Source of the DNA: Pseudomonas saponiphila
GTDB taxonomy: Bacteria; Pseudomonadota; Gammaproteobacteria; Pseudomonadales; Pseudomonadaceae
Direction: 5' to 3'
Length of the DNA stretch: 64,000 bases
Assembly (NCBI RefSeq): GCF_900105185.1
Contig: NZ_FNTJ01000001.1
Coordinates: forward strand, 3,492,501 to 3,556,500
Shown: positions 35,632-44,496 of the stretch, in pieces
Position numbering within the stretch: the first letter of the stretch is position 1
How the letters are laid out: every line of letters starts with the position of its first letter
Position numbers and translations under genes: made by a program
Notes under the pieces: model-generated
Told to the model about the DNA's origin: nothing
The model's database searches: none
Seen by the model: the letters and a program-made list of their open reading frames with translations, nothing else

Positions 35632-36432
35632 ATGAAAACCCTGAAACGCACCACTTCCGTCACCCTCCTGGCAAGCACCCTGGGTTTGCTCGGGGCATCC
35701 CCGGCCTTGCACGCCGAGGACTGGACATTCAGCGTGCGCGGTGGTGCCGCCAGCATGCCGCGCTACAGCGGCAGCGACGAACGCAGCGTGACGCCGATTC
35801 TCGGCGCCGAGATCGTCAGCCCCTACGGTTTTTTTCTCAACACCGAACAAGGTCTGGGCTGGGGCAACGAATGGGGCGGCCTGTCCTTCAGCACCTGGGT
35901 CGGCGCCAGTGACGAGCGACGCGACAAGAACCACCTGGGCCAGGGCTCCAAGCGCCTCAAGGGCATGGGCGAAATCAAGTCCCGGGCCCAGTTCGGCGCA
36001 CACCTGGGCTACGACCTGGGGCCGTTCGAACTGGGGGCCACCGTGACCCACGCGCAGAAGAAGAATGACAATCGCGACACCGGCTCGGCCTACAGCCTGC
36101 TGCAACTGAGCATCGCCAGCACCCTGTACGAGGGCCGCCTGGGCAGCCTCGACGCCAGCCTCAGCAGCCTGTTCGGCAACGCCGACTACATGCAGACCTG
36201 GTATGGCGTGAGCAACACCCAAGCGGCCAATAGCCGCTTCAGCGCCTACCGCGCCAAAGGCGGCCTGGTGAGCAGCGGCGGCGACCTGACCTGGAGCCTG
36301 CCGCTCAATGAACAGACCAAGCTCTCGACCCAGCTGTCGATGCAGTACCTGAGCAAGGAAGCCGGCAACAGCCCGATCGTCGACCGGCGCCTGCAGACAG
36401 TGCTGGGCACCCAGATCGAATACAGCTTTTGA
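35632..36432 (+). CDS. mipA: MipA/OmpV family outer-membrane protein
   Basis: 266 residues with signal peptide ending 'SPALHA'. The mature part starts 'EDWTFSVRGGAASMPRYSGS' and alternates beta strands to a C-terminal 'TQIEYSF' with the terminal Phe typical of outer-membrane barrels. MipA/OmpV proteins scaffold murein enzymes or act in envelope sensing. It is co-transcribed with the preceding lipoprotein gene (6-base gap) and followed by a repeat that separates it from the convergent sensor kinase. Confidence 0.85.
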   Translation: MKTLKRTTSVTLLASTLGLLGASPALHAEDWTFSVRGGAASMPRYSGSDERSVTPILGAEIVSPYGFFLNTEQGLGWGNEWGGLSFSTWVGASDERRDKNHLGQGSKRLKGMGEIKSRAQFGAHLGYDLGPFELGATVTHAQKKNDNRDTGSAYSLLQLSIASTLYEGRLGSLDASLSSLFGNADYMQTWYGVSNTQAANSRFSAYRAKGGLVSSGGDLTWSLPLNEQTKLSTQLSMQYLSKEAGNSPIVDRRLQTVLGTQIEYSF

Positions 36433-36509
36433 GCTTCAAGCGGCAAGCTTCAAGCTGCAAGCGGTGGCGTTTGGCTTGCCACTTGAAGCTTGCCGCTTGC
36501 AGCTGCCTT
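36431..36509. repeat. imperfect inverted intergenic repeat (AAGCTTCAAGC type)
   Basis: The left arm, rich in GCTTCAAGCGGCAAGC units, pairs imperfectly with a right arm of TTGAAGCTTGCCGCTTGC. It fills the space between two convergent genes and probably stops transcription from both sides. Similar GCTTG-rich DNA occurs at 21774-21840. Confidence 0.7.
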
Positions 36510-37798
36510 CAATCCACATGCGCCCAGGTCATGCGGAACGAAGCGCCGCCCCATTCCGAATCCAGCACTTCGACCTGGCCGCCATGCCACTGGCAGACTC
36601 GACGCACCAGCGCCAGGCCCAGGCCGAAGCCGCCGGTGCGCCGGTCACGACTGGCATCGAGGCGGGAAAACGCTTCGAAGATCTTCTCCCGCCCATCCAC
36701 CGGCACGCCGGGACCGTCATCGTTGACTCGCACTTCGTAGCCGTGCTCCAGACGCACCAGGGACACCTCCACCCGGCGCTCGGCGTAGCGGATGGCATTG
36801 CGCAGCAAGTTGATCACCGCCCGGGCCATGAAGCGCGGCTCGATGCGCACGTAGTCCACCTGGCAGCAGCGGATCAGCAACTGCACCCCGGCCGCCTCGG
36901 CCTCCAGGGCCACGCTGCCGACCACGCTGTCGAGCCAGTTCTGGGCCTGGATGTCTTCACGGCTGATGGTGGCCGCGCCGTGTTCCAGGCTGGCGTAGGT
37001 CAGCAGCTCGGAAACCATTTCCTCCAGTTCGCCAAGGTCGGCGTACATGTCGGCGATCAGTTCGCGGTTTTCCTCAGGGTCGGGCTGTTGCTGCAACTGA
37101 TCCAGTTCGAAGGACAAGCGGGCAATGGGTGTGCGCAACTCGTGGGACACCGCATTGGTCAACTCGCGCTGATTGGCGATCAGGCCCTCGATGCGCGCCG
37201 CCATGCGGTTGAAGTGCTGGGCCAGGTCGCGGATGTTCGAACGCCGCGACAGGTGCAGGCGGGTGCCCAGGTCATTGCCGCCGAAACGCTCGGCGGCCAG
37301 GCGCAGGCGCTCCAGGTCACGCCAGTGCGGACGCACCCAGAAGTACAGGACGATGGCCAGCAGTACGCCGAGCAAGGCGTAGGCGGCGATGTTGTAGAGC
37401 AGGGTCAGCGGCGGGTCTTCCGGCAGCTTGATGCTCAACAGTTGGGAGCCGCCGTCGATGCTGGAGATGAATTCGTTGAAATCATCGCGGACCACCAGCT
37501 GGTTGGAGCTCAGCAGCGCCCGCTCGCGCTCATCAAGGCCCAGATCGCCGGCCTGCACCAGCTTGAGCGCCAGCCCGTAATGGGGCTTGAGCTGCTCCAG
37601 CTGGCGCTTGCGCCCGGCTTCGTCGAACGGCCGCAACTGCTCGCTCAGGCTATAGGCCGGCCCGCGCACCGCTTCCCGGTTGTAGGCCTCGATCAGGTCC
37701 ACGGCCAGGTAGTTGAGGAAAATGTGCTGCACCGCGGTCATGGCTCCGGCATAGCCCAACGCCAGGAATATGTAGAGCCCGAGAAACAGACGCAGCAT
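36509..37798 (-). CDS. parS: sensor histidine kinase, ParS/RstB-like
   Basis: 429 residues. Membrane segments at about 3-25 and 133-155 flank a periplasmic domain of ~105 residues. HAMP follows, then the H-box 'NAVSHELRTPIARLSFELDQ' (His219), N-box 'INLLRNAIRYAERR', G1 'VNDDGPGVP' and G2 'TGGFGLGLALV'. Its ATG follows the regulator stop directly. Expected role: sense envelope stress such as cationic peptides and phosphorylate the partner regulator. The ParS name rests on the mipBA neighbourhood and is tentative; RstB-like is the safe call. Confidence 0.75.
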   Translation of the reverse strand: MLRLFLGLYIFLALGYAGAMTAVQHIFLNYLAVDLIEAYNREAVRGPAYSLSEQLRPFDEAGRKRQLEQLKPHYGLALKLVQAGDLGLDERERALLSSNQLVVRDDFNEFISSIDGGSQLLSIKLPEDPPLTLLYNIAAYALLGVLLAIVLYFWVRPHWRDLERLRLAAERFGGNDLGTRLHLSRRSNIRDLAQHFNRMAARIEGLIANQRELTNAVSHELRTPIARLSFELDQLQQQPDPEENRELIADMYADLGELEEMVSELLTYASLEHGAATISREDIQAQNWLDSVVGSVALEAEAAGVQLLIRCCQVDYVRIEPRFMARAVINLLRNAIRYAERRVEVSLVRLEHGYEVRVNDDGPGVPVDGREKIFEAFSRLDASRDRRTGGFGLGLALVRRVCQWHGGQVEVLDSEWGGASFRMTWAHVD

Positions 37799-38509
37799 TC
37801 ACACCTCCCAGGCGAACGGATTGAACAGGTAGCCCTTGCCCCATACGGTCTTGATGCACACCGGCTCGCGGGGATTGTCCTTGAGCTTGCCGCGCAGTTT
37901 GCTGATGTAGACGTCGACGCTGCGGTTCAGACCGTCGAACTCGATGCCGCGCATGCGGTTGAGAATGTCGTCCCGGGACAGGGTCTTGCCCGCCGCGCTG
38001 GCCAGCAGCCACAGCAGCTCGAACTCCATGGTGGTCAGTTCGATCGGCTCGCCGGACAGGCGCACCTCGCGGCTGCTGCGGTCGATGCTCAGCACGCCGA
38101 ACTCCAGGGCCCCGCGCGCAGCGCTCGACTCCGGCACCTGGCGCCGCTGCAGGGCCCGCAGGCGCGCCAGCAGCACCGCCGGCTTGATGGGCTTGATCAC
38201 GTAATCGTCGGCGCCGGATTCCAGGCCGAGGATGTGGTCCAGATCGTCTTCCTTGGCGGTGAGGATGACGATCGGGGTATCGGCCACGGCGCGGATCTCC
38301 CGGCACACGTGCAGGCCGCTCTGGCCCGGCAACATCAGGTCGAGCACCACCAGTTTCGGTTTGAATTCGAGATACGCCGCCAGGGCCACGTCGCCCCGAT
38401 GCACCGCCAACACTTCAAAGCCATGCTGGGACAGGAAATTGGCGATCAGCCCGGCGAGCTTCTCGTCATCTTCCACCAGCAGGACCTTGCCAAGCCCCAG
38501 GTTATCCAT
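37799..38509 (-). CDS. parR: OmpR-family response regulator, ParR/RstA-like
   Basis: 236 residues. Receiver domain 'VLLVEDDEKLAGLIANFL' with phospho-acceptor Asp57 in 'LVVLDLMLPGQSG' and the Lys of 'DYVIKPIKPAVLLARLRALQ'. The winged-helix output domain ends 'VWGKGYLFNPFAWE', close to E. coli RstA. I chose the Met of 'MDNLGLGKVLLVEDD' as start. It is the first gene of the operon with the kinase. ParR in P. aeruginosa controls arn, mexXY and porin genes; the target set here is unknown. Confidence 0.78.
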   Translation of the reverse strand: MDNLGLGKVLLVEDDEKLAGLIANFLSQHGFEVLAVHRGDVALAAYLEFKPKLVVLDLMLPGQSGLHVCREIRAVADTPIVILTAKEDDLDHILGLESGADDYVIKPIKPAVLLARLRALQRRQVPESSAARGALEFGVLSIDRSSREVRLSGEPIELTTMEFELLWLLASAAGKTLSRDDILNRMRGIEFDGLNRSVDVYISKLRGKLKDNPREPVCIKTVWGKGYLFNPFAWEV

Positions 38510-38679
38510 ACCTACCCGTTCGCGAACACAGAGTTTTGAGTGCGCGCAGTATAGAGGGGCCAAGGTTAAAAAAGGCTAAGGCTGCGGCAAAACCACGGGC
38601 TTATAGCGGTTTTGCGCAAAGTTTCATTCTTTTAAGAGTTTTTAACAATTTGCCCCTGCTTTTACACAAGGGCAGTGCC

Positions 38680-39285
38680 TTACCAGGCCGGCACGCCACT
38701 GTGGAAGCGAAACTCCGGGTCAGGGGACTCGATCAGCTCCTGCTCGGCGGCCCGCACCTTGTCGATCACCTGGGCGATGTCCTTGGCGTCGCCGTACTGG
38801 TAGGCCAGCTTCAGGTAGCCCTGGTAGTGCCGGGCCTCGCTCTTGAGCAGGCCGAAGTAGAACTTGCCCAGTTCTTCGTCCAGGTGCGGCACCAGGGCTT
38901 CGAAGCGCTCGCAACTGCGGGCTTCGATGAAGGCACCGACCACCAGGGTGTCCACCAGCTTCACCGGCTCGTGGCTGCGCACCACCTTGCGCAGGCCCGA
39001 GGCATAGCGCCCGGCGTGCAACTGGCGCAGTTCGACCTTGCGCCTTTTCATCAGGCGCATGACCTGTTCGTGGTGCACCAGCTCTTCCCGGGCCAGGCGC
39101 GACATCATGTTGATCAGGTCGACATGGGAGTGGTACTTGGCGATCAGGCTCAGGGCGGTGCTGGCGGCCTTGAACTCGCAGTTCTTGTGGTCGATCAGCA
39201 GGGTTTCCTGATCGGCCAGGGCCGCCTGGACCCAGGCGTCGGGGGTCCGACAGCCGAGGAAGTCATGAATTTCCGGAAAGTTCAT
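38680..39285 (-). CDS. miaE: tRNA-(ms2io6A)-hydroxylase
   Basis: 201 residues, a ferritin-like diiron monooxygenase that hydroxylates ms2i6A at position 37 of tRNAs reading U-starting codons. Diiron ligands are visible in 'LAREELVHHEQVMRLM' (ExxH) and 'LLKSEARHYQGYLKL' (ExxH), with further Glu in 'FIEARSCERFEAL'. I use the ATG at 39285 ('MNFPEIHDFLGC'); a TTG further upstream is less likely. Confidence 0.92.
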   Translation of the reverse strand: MNFPEIHDFLGCRTPDAWVQAALADQETLLIDHKNCEFKAASTALSLIAKYHSHVDLINMMSRLAREELVHHEQVMRLMKRRKVELRQLHAGRYASGLRKVVRSHEPVKLVDTLVVGAFIEARSCERFEALVPHLDEELGKFYFGLLKSEARHYQGYLKLAYQYGDAKDIAQVIDKVRAAEQELIESPDPEFRFHSGVPAW

Positions 39286-39434
39286 CGGCGCATTTCCGAG
39301 CAATCCGCCACAGCAAGGCGAGCAATGGCGGCACTATCAGTGATCGATAACATGAGGCTCACGAGACAAATAAGGCTTCACAGCGAAAGGCTGGCGATTA
39401 TACCGGCCACGTCGCAGACCACCAGCGGCCGCGC

Positions 39435-39477
39435 TTGATATGCATCAACATGCGGCGCGGGCGCCAGCAACTATAGT
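39435..39477 (+). promoter_or_regulatory. Anr/FNR-dependent class II promoter
   Basis: A perfect FNR-type site TTGAT-ATGC-ATCAA (39435-39448) is followed by a -10-like TATAGT (39472-39477). If the box is centred at -41.5, transcription starts near 39483, in register with that -10. This is the class II layout used by Anr in Pseudomonas. The gene served is the universal stress protein at 39576. Confidence 0.85.
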
Positions 39478-39487
39478 TGTGCACGCT

Positions 39488-39543
39488 GGGCCTGTTCCCG
39501 TTGGGTGGCGAGCCGCGTCGCTGGGCCAAACGGGAACAGACCC
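39488..39543. repeat. hairpin element in the usp leader
   Basis: GGGCCTGTTCCCGTTGG pairs with CCAAACGGGAACAGACCC (39526-39543) with few mismatches, and the centre (GCGA...TCGC) can extend the stem. It lies entirely in the predicted 5' leader of usp. About 41 bases are clearly related to the left end of the larger element at 41181-41448. Confidence 0.75.
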
Positions 39544-39575
39544 TAGCCGTTCATCCCTTTCCTGGAGACCCGATC

Positions 39576-40439
39576 ATGCAAAGTATCCGCAGCATCCTGG
39601 TGGTCATCGATCCCACGCCTGGCGAAAGTCTCGCCCTCAAGCGCGCCAAGCTGATTGCCGGGGTCACCCAGGCCCATCTGCACCTGCTGGTCTGCGACAG
39701 GAAGCACGAGCATTCGGCGCTGCTCAGCGTGCTCAAGAGCAGCCTGAGCAGCGAAGGCTACAGCGTCACCACCGAACAGGCGTGGAACGAGAGCCTGCAT
39801 GAAACCATCATCGACGTGCAGCAGGCCGAAGGCTGCGGCCTGGTGATCAAGCAGCACGTCCATGAAAACCCGCTGAAGAAGGTCCTGCTGACCCCGGCGG
39901 ACTGGAAGCTGCTGCGCTACTGCCCGACCCCGGTGCTACTGGTCAAGACCGCCAACCCCTGGGCCGGCGGCGTGGTCATGGCGGCCATCGACGTTGGCAA
40001 CATGGACGGCGAGCACCGCACGCTGCACGCCAGCATCGTCGACCATGGCTTCGACATCGCCAGCCTGGCCAAGGCCCAGTTGCACGTGATCAGCGCCCAC
40101 CCGTCACCGATGCTCTCGGCCGCCGATCCAGTGTTCCAGCTCAAGGAAACCATCGAGAAGCGCTATCGCGAGGAGTGCAAGGCGTTCCAGGCCGAGTTCG
40201 ATATCGACGACAACCACCTGCACATCGAAGAAGGCCCGGCGGATGTGCTGATTCCCCACATGGCCCACAAGCTGGGGGCCGTGCTGACCATCATCGGCAC
40301 CGTGGCCCGCACCGGGCTGTCGGGGGCCTTGATCGGCAATACCGCCGAGGTGGTGCTCGATTCCCTGGACAGCGACGTGCTGGTGCTCAAGCCGGCGGAC
40401 ATCATGGATCACCTGGAAGAACTGGCGGCCAAGGCCTGA
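39576..40439 (+). CDS. tandem universal stress protein (UspE-like)
   Basis: 287 residues made of two Usp domains. Domain 1 begins 'IRSILVVIDPTPGESLALKR'; domain 2 begins 'GGVVMAAIDVGNMDGEHRTL' and ends 'LSGALIGNTAEVVLDSL' with the G-x-x-G(9-10)S/T-like ATP loop partly conserved. GGAG precedes the ATG at 39576. Anr-controlled Usp proteins in pseudomonads support survival without oxygen; the perfect Anr box upstream argues for the same here. Confidence 0.88.
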   Translation: MQSIRSILVVIDPTPGESLALKRAKLIAGVTQAHLHLLVCDRKHEHSALLSVLKSSLSSEGYSVTTEQAWNESLHETIIDVQQAEGCGLVIKQHVHENPLKKVLLTPADWKLLRYCPTPVLLVKTANPWAGGVVMAAIDVGNMDGEHRTLHASIVDHGFDIASLAKAQLHVISAHPSPMLSAADPVFQLKETIEKRYREECKAFQAEFDIDDNHLHIEEGPADVLIPHMAHKLGAVLTIIGTVARTGLSGALIGNTAEVVLDSLDSDVLVLKPADIMDHLEELAAKA

Positions 40440-40490
40440 GCCCCTGTTCGGCAACGCCATCCCGCAACCTGCGCCGTCCATGACGGCGCG

Positions 40491-40667
40491 TTCGCTGGCA
40501 AGCCAGCTCCTACAACAACCCGATCGACTTCAACCCGTAGGAGCCGGCTGGCCGGCGAAGAGGCCCTTGAGCCTTGCACCGCCCTGACGGCCGCCTTCGC
40601 TGGCAAGCCAGCTCCTACAGCGGTATTTGCGTGAGAACCCTTGGTGTTGGGGCCGGCTTGCCGGCGA
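40491..40667. repeat. cluster of four REP elements
   Basis: Four units with the Pseudomonas REP consensus GTAGGAGC(C/T)GGCTxGCCxGCGAA: 40491-40514 (minus), 40537-40559 (plus), 40595-40619 (minus), 40649-40667 (plus, 5' end degenerate). They form two inverted pairs (REPINs) between usp and the DUF1289 gene. Confidence 0.9.
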
Positions 40668-40672
40668 ATGGC

Positions 40673-41140
40673 TCAGCCCAGGGCGTCCTTGAGAAAACCG
40701 GGGGCGATGTAGCGCTGGTAATGGGCTTCCGACAGCAGGAAGAACTCCCGATCGATGGCGTCGCGCAACTCCGGCAGCGCCCAATCGCGGAACTCCGGCA
40801 ACAGCACCATGCCGTAGGCGTCGAGCTGGTTGATCACCCGCGCGCCCCGGGCAATCAGCTGGTAGGCCCAGCAGTATTCGGACTGGTGCGGCACGAAACG
40901 GATCTTGCGCTGCTCCAGTTGCCCGCGCAGGCGCGCCGGGTCGAAGACTTCCAGCTTGGCCGCCATCACCTGCACCAGCAGTTGCTCAAGACGCAGCCAG
41001 ACCGCGCGTTTTTCCTCTTCGTTGTAACCATTCCAGTTGATCACTTCGTGATGGAAACGCTTGCAGCCACGGCACACCAGATCGCCGTAGACAGTGGAGC
41101 AGAGGCCGACGCAGGGGGTCTTGATGGTCTGATTGGGCAT
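40673..41140 (-). CDS. DUF1289 family protein with N-terminal Cys motif
   Basis: 155 residues. The N-terminus 'TPCVGLCSTVYGDLVCRGCK' is the Cys4 cluster of DUF1289 (CxxxC...CxxC), probably metal-binding. The remaining ~120 residues ('WNGYNEEEKRAVWLRLEQLL' onwards) extend it beyond the usual short DUF1289 protein and are seen in Pseudomonas members. Cytoplasmic; function unknown. No strong ribosome site. Confidence 0.85.
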   Translation of the reverse strand: MPNQTIKTPCVGLCSTVYGDLVCRGCKRFHHEVINWNGYNEEEKRAVWLRLEQLLVQVMAAKLEVFDPARLRGQLEQRKIRFVPHQSEYCWAYQLIARGARVINQLDAYGMVLLPEFRDWALPELRDAIDREFFLLSEAHYQRYIAPGFLKDALG

Positions 41141-41180
41141 AGAGAAACAACACACGCAAAGGCAAAACAGTCGGCAATGG

Positions 41181-41448
41181 TAGGGTCTGCTGCCATTGGG
41201 TGACAAGTCGCGTTGCTGGGCCAAACGGCGCGAGGCAAGGCGCGGGATGCCGCCAATGGTTGTTCCCTTGGCAAATCCCGCAACGCAGCCTCGCGCCGTT
41301 TGGCACGCAACCCGAAGGGACGGCGCCCCCTTGGCGCAGGGCGGCGTTGCTCGAAGCTTATTTGGAAAACCAAACTGCGCTTCTCGCGCCTTGCCCTGCG
41401 CCAAGGGGGCATCCGTCGCGACATGTCACCCAATGGCAGCAGACCCTA
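41181..41448. repeat. 268-bp nested inverted-repeat element with three stems
   Basis: Outer perfect 25-bp inverted repeat: 41181-41205 (starts TAGGGTCTGCTG) and 41424-41448. Inside it are two further perfect repeats: 16 bp at 41221-41236 / 41288-41303 (CCAAACGGCGCGAGGC) and 18 bp at 41325-41342 / 41393-41410 (starts GCCCCCTTGGCG). The strand can fold into a three-way junction. It has no ORF, lies between DUF1289 and acnB, and is related to the hairpin at 39488. It looks like a non-autonomous mobile (MITE-like) element, but I know no name for it. Confidence 0.85.
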
Positions 41449-41814
41449 GCCTTTTGTCTAAGATTGATCACCCCTCAAACTTCAATCCGGCAACTTACGT
41501 TGAGACTTTTTTTGCCGTAGAATCAGCCAGCCTTTTTAGGCGCCAATGTCCGTTTGAAGCTGTTTTCAAAGCGTCACGAGCACAGTCGTTCCTTCAGAGC
41601 GGTGTTGGCGAGGGGTTTTTCCAGCGGGGAAAGATCCAGCGCCAACCCTCATCAGCTCCCCGTTCTGCAGGCGTAAAACTTTGAAAGCAGCTTCTGTAAG
41701 GAATTGTCGGTAATTCTGGCTAAGTGGCGCACAACGCCACGCAGCGCATGAGTACGGCAATTTCGGGATGAGCGTCCCGGACACCCATTTGGGACCACTG
41801 ATGAGGGTAATACT
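41449..41814. other. acnB upstream region
   Basis: No gene. It holds the acnB promoter region, which I cannot pinpoint, and a small hairpin GTGGCG/CGCCAC near 41733-41750. A GAGGGT ribosome site lies just before the acnB start. Confidence 0.4.
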
Positions 41815-44424
41815 GTGCTTGAAGCCTACCGCAAACATATCGAAGAGCGCGCAGCACTGGGTATCGTTCCCCAGCCGCTAAACGCCGAACAAACTGCAGG
41901 CCTGGTCGAGCTGCTGAAGAATCCCCCGGCTGGCGAAGAAGCCTTCCTCGTTGACCTGATCACCAACCGCGTTCCACCAGGAGTGGACGAAGCCGCCTAC
42001 GTCAAGGCCGGTTTCCTCTCCGCCGTCGCCAAGGGCGAAGCCACTTCGCCGCTGATCGACAAGAAGCGTGCCGTCGAGCTGCTGGGCACCATGCAGGGCG
42101 GCTACAACATCGCCACCATGGTCGAGCTGCTGGACAACGCCGAACTGGCCAGCGTTGCTGCCGCCCAGCTCAAGCACACCCTGCTGATGTTCGATGCGTT
42201 CCACGACGTTGCCGAAAAAGCCAAGGCAGGCAATGCCCAGGCCAAGGCCGTGCTGGAATCCTGGGCCGCCGGCGAGTGGTTCACCAACAAGCCCGCCATC
42301 GCCGACAAGTACAGCCTGACCGTATTCAAGGTTCCTGGCGAAACCAACACCGACGACCTGTCCCCTGCCCCGGACGCCTGGTCGCGCCCTGATATCCCGC
42401 TGCACGCCCTGGCCATGCTGAAAATGGCCCGTGACGGCATCGTGCCTGAGCAACAAGGCGCCATCGGCCCGCTCAAGCAGATCGAAGAAGTCAAGGCCAA
42501 GGGCTTCCCGGTTGCCTACGTCGGCGACGTGGTGGGTACCGGTTCCTCGCGTAAATCGGCCACCAACTCGGTGCTGTGGTTCTTCGGCGACGACATCCCT
42601 TACGTGCCGAACAAGCGCGCCGGTGGCTTCTGCTTCGGCTCGAAAATCGCCCCGATCTTCTACAACACCATGGAAGACGCCGGCGCCCTGCCGATCGAGT
42701 TCGACGTGTCGAACCTGAACATGGGCGACGTGATCGACGTCTACCCGCACGCTGGCAAGGTCTGCAAGCACGGTAGCGACGAAGTCATCACCACCTTCGA
42801 ACTCAAGACTCCGGTACTGCTGGACGAAGTTCGCGCTGGCGGCCGTATCCCGCTGATCGTCGGCCGTGGCCTGACCGAAAAGGCCCGCGCCGAGCTGGGC
42901 CTGGGCCCAACCGACCTGTTCAAACTGCCTGAAGCACCTATCGATACCGGCAAGGGCTACACCCTGGCACAGAAGATGGTCGGCAAGGCCTGTGGCCTGG
43001 CCAAGGGCAAGGGCGTGCGTCCTGGCACCTACTGCGAACCGAAGATGACCACCGTCGGCTCCCAGGACACCACTGGCCCGATGACCCGTGACGAGCTGAA
43101 AGACCTGGCCTGCCTGGGCTTCTCCGCCGACCTGGTGATGCAGTCGTTCTGCCACACCGCGGCCTATCCGAAGCCGATCGACGTCACCACCCACCACACC
43201 CTGCCCGACTTCATCATGACCCGTGGCGGCGTGTCCCTGCGTCCGGGCGACGGCATCATCCACTCGTGGCTGAACCGCATGCTGCTGCCGGACACCGTCG
43301 GCACCGGTGGCGACTCCCACACCCGTTTCCCGATCGGCATCTCGTTCCCGGCCGGTTCCGGCCTGGTGGCCTTCGCCGCCGCCACTGGCGTGATGCCACT
43401 GGACATGCCGGAATCGATCCTGGTTCGCTTCAAGGGCAAGCTGCAGCCTGGTGTCACCCTGCGTGACCTCGTCCACGCCATTCCTTACTACGCGATCCAG
43501 AAAGGCCTGCTGACCGTCGAGAAGAAAGGCAAGAAGAACGCCTTCTCCGGCCGCATCCTGGAGATCGAAGGTCTGGAAACCCTGACCGTCGAGCAAGCCT
43601 TCGAACTGTCCGACGCCTCGGCCGAACGTTCGGCTGCCGGTTGCACCATCAAGCTGTCCAAGGAATCGATCGCCGAGTACCTGAAGTCCAACATCACCCT
43701 GCTGCGCTGGATGATCGGCGAAGGCTACGGCGATGCCCGTACCCTGGAGCGTCGCGCGCAAGCGATGGAAGCCTGGCTGGCCAACCCCGAGCTGCTGGAA
43801 GCCGACAAGGACGCCGAGTACGCCGAAGTCATCGAGATCGACCTGGCCGACGTCAAGGAGCCTGTGCTCTGCGCGCCGAACGACCCGGACGACGCTCGCC
43901 TGCTGTCCAGCGTTGCTGGCCAGAAGATCGACGAAGTGTTCATCGGTTCCTGCATGACCAACATCGGTCACTTCCGCGCGGCCGGTAAGCTGCTGGATCA
44001 GGTCAAGGGCCAGCTGCCAACCCGTCTGTGGCTGTCGCCGCCGACCAAGATGGACGCTCACCAGCTGACCGAGGAAGGCTACTACGGCATCTACGGCAAG
44101 GCCGGCGCGCGCATGGAAATGCCGGGCTGCTCGCTGTGCATGGGTAACCAGGCACGTGTAGAACCGAACAGCACCGTGGTGTCGACCTCGACCCGTAACT
44201 TCCCGAACCGTCTGGGCGATGGCGCCAACGTCTACCTGGCTTCGGCCGAGCTGGCGTCGGTGGCTTCGATCCTGGGTCGCCTGCCGACCGTCGAGGAGTA
44301 CATGGAATACGCCGGCAAGATCGACAGCATGGCGGCGGACGTGTACCGCTACCTGAGCTTCGACCAGATCGCCGAGTTCCGTGAAGCTGCAGCCAACGCC
44401 AAGATCCCGGTGGTGCAAGCCTAA
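41815..44424 (+). CDS. acnB: aconitate hydratase B
   Basis: 869 residues, starting at GTG with GAGGGT upstream. The TCA-cycle aconitase B interconverts citrate and isocitrate using a [4Fe-4S] cluster. Cluster ligands are Cys713 ('[17 protein letters not shown]') and Cys772/Cys775 ('PGCSLCMGN'), matching E. coli AcnB Cys710/769/772 with a constant shift. The N-terminal HEAT-like domain ('[20 protein letters not shown]') and swivel domain ('[16 protein letters not shown]') are in the AcnB order. Full length. Very biased codon use fits high expression. Confidence 0.98.
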   Translation: MLEAYRKHIEERAALGIVPQPLNAEQTAGLVELLKNPPAGEEAFLVDLITNRVPPGVDEAAYVKAGFLSAVAKGEATSPLIDKKRAVELLGTMQGGYNIATMVELLDNAELASVAAAQLKHTLLMFDAFHDVAEKAKAGNAQAKAVLESWAAGEWFTNKPAIADKYSLTVFKVPGETNTDDLSPAPDAWSRPDIPLHALAMLKMARDGIVPEQQGAIGPLKQIEEVKAKGFPVAYVGDVVGTGSSRKSATNSVLWFFGDDIPYVPNKRAGGFCFGSKIAPIFYNTMEDAGALPIEFDVSNLNMGDVIDVYPHAGKVCKHGSDEVITTFELKTPVLLDEVRAGGRIPLIVGRGLTEKARAELGLGPTDLFKLPEAPIDTGKGYTLAQKMVGKACGLAKGKGVRPGTYCEPKMTTVGSQDTTGPMTRDELKDLACLGFSADLVMQSFCHTAAYPKPIDVTTHHTLPDFIMTRGGVSLRPGDGIIHSWLNRMLLPDTVGTGGDSHTRFPIGISFPAGSGLVAFAAATGVMPLDMPESILVRFKGKLQPGVTLRDLVHAIPYYAIQKGLLTVEKKGKKNAFSGRILEIEGLETLTVEQAFELSDASAERSAAGCTIKLSKESIAEYLKSNITLLRWMIGEGYGDARTLERRAQAMEAWLANPELLEADKDAEYAEVIEIDLADVKEPVLCAPNDPDDARLLSSVAGQKIDEVFIGSCMTNIGHFRAAGKLLDQVKGQLPTRLWLSPPTKMDAHQLTEEGYYGIYGKAGARMEMPGCSLCMGNQARVEPNSTVVSTSTRNFPNRLGDGANVYLASAELASVASILGRLPTVEEYMEYAGKIDSMAADVYRYLSFDQIAEFREAAANAKIPVVQA

Positions 44425-44447
44425 GGTTCTAGCGTTGTAAAAAAGAG

Positions 44448-44480
44448 CGCCGCGTATTCCACGATACGCGGCGTTTTTTT
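44448..44480. terminator. Rho-independent terminator after acnB
   Basis: CGCCGCGTAT pairs with ATACGCGGCG around a 6-base loop, followed by seven T. A run of A on the left makes it usable from the minus strand too, ending the convergent efflux gene. Confidence 0.92.
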
Positions 44481-44496
44481 ATGCCTGCGTTTTGCC

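Noticed and set aside
40491..40667. Regularly spaced repeats that might suggest a CRISPR array.
   Set aside because: The units alternate in orientation and match the Pseudomonas REP consensus; there are no constant spacers and no cas genes.
41878..44418. 846-codon minus-strand frame over acnB.
   Set aside because: Antisense shadow of acnB caused by strongly biased codons; no start signals or domains.
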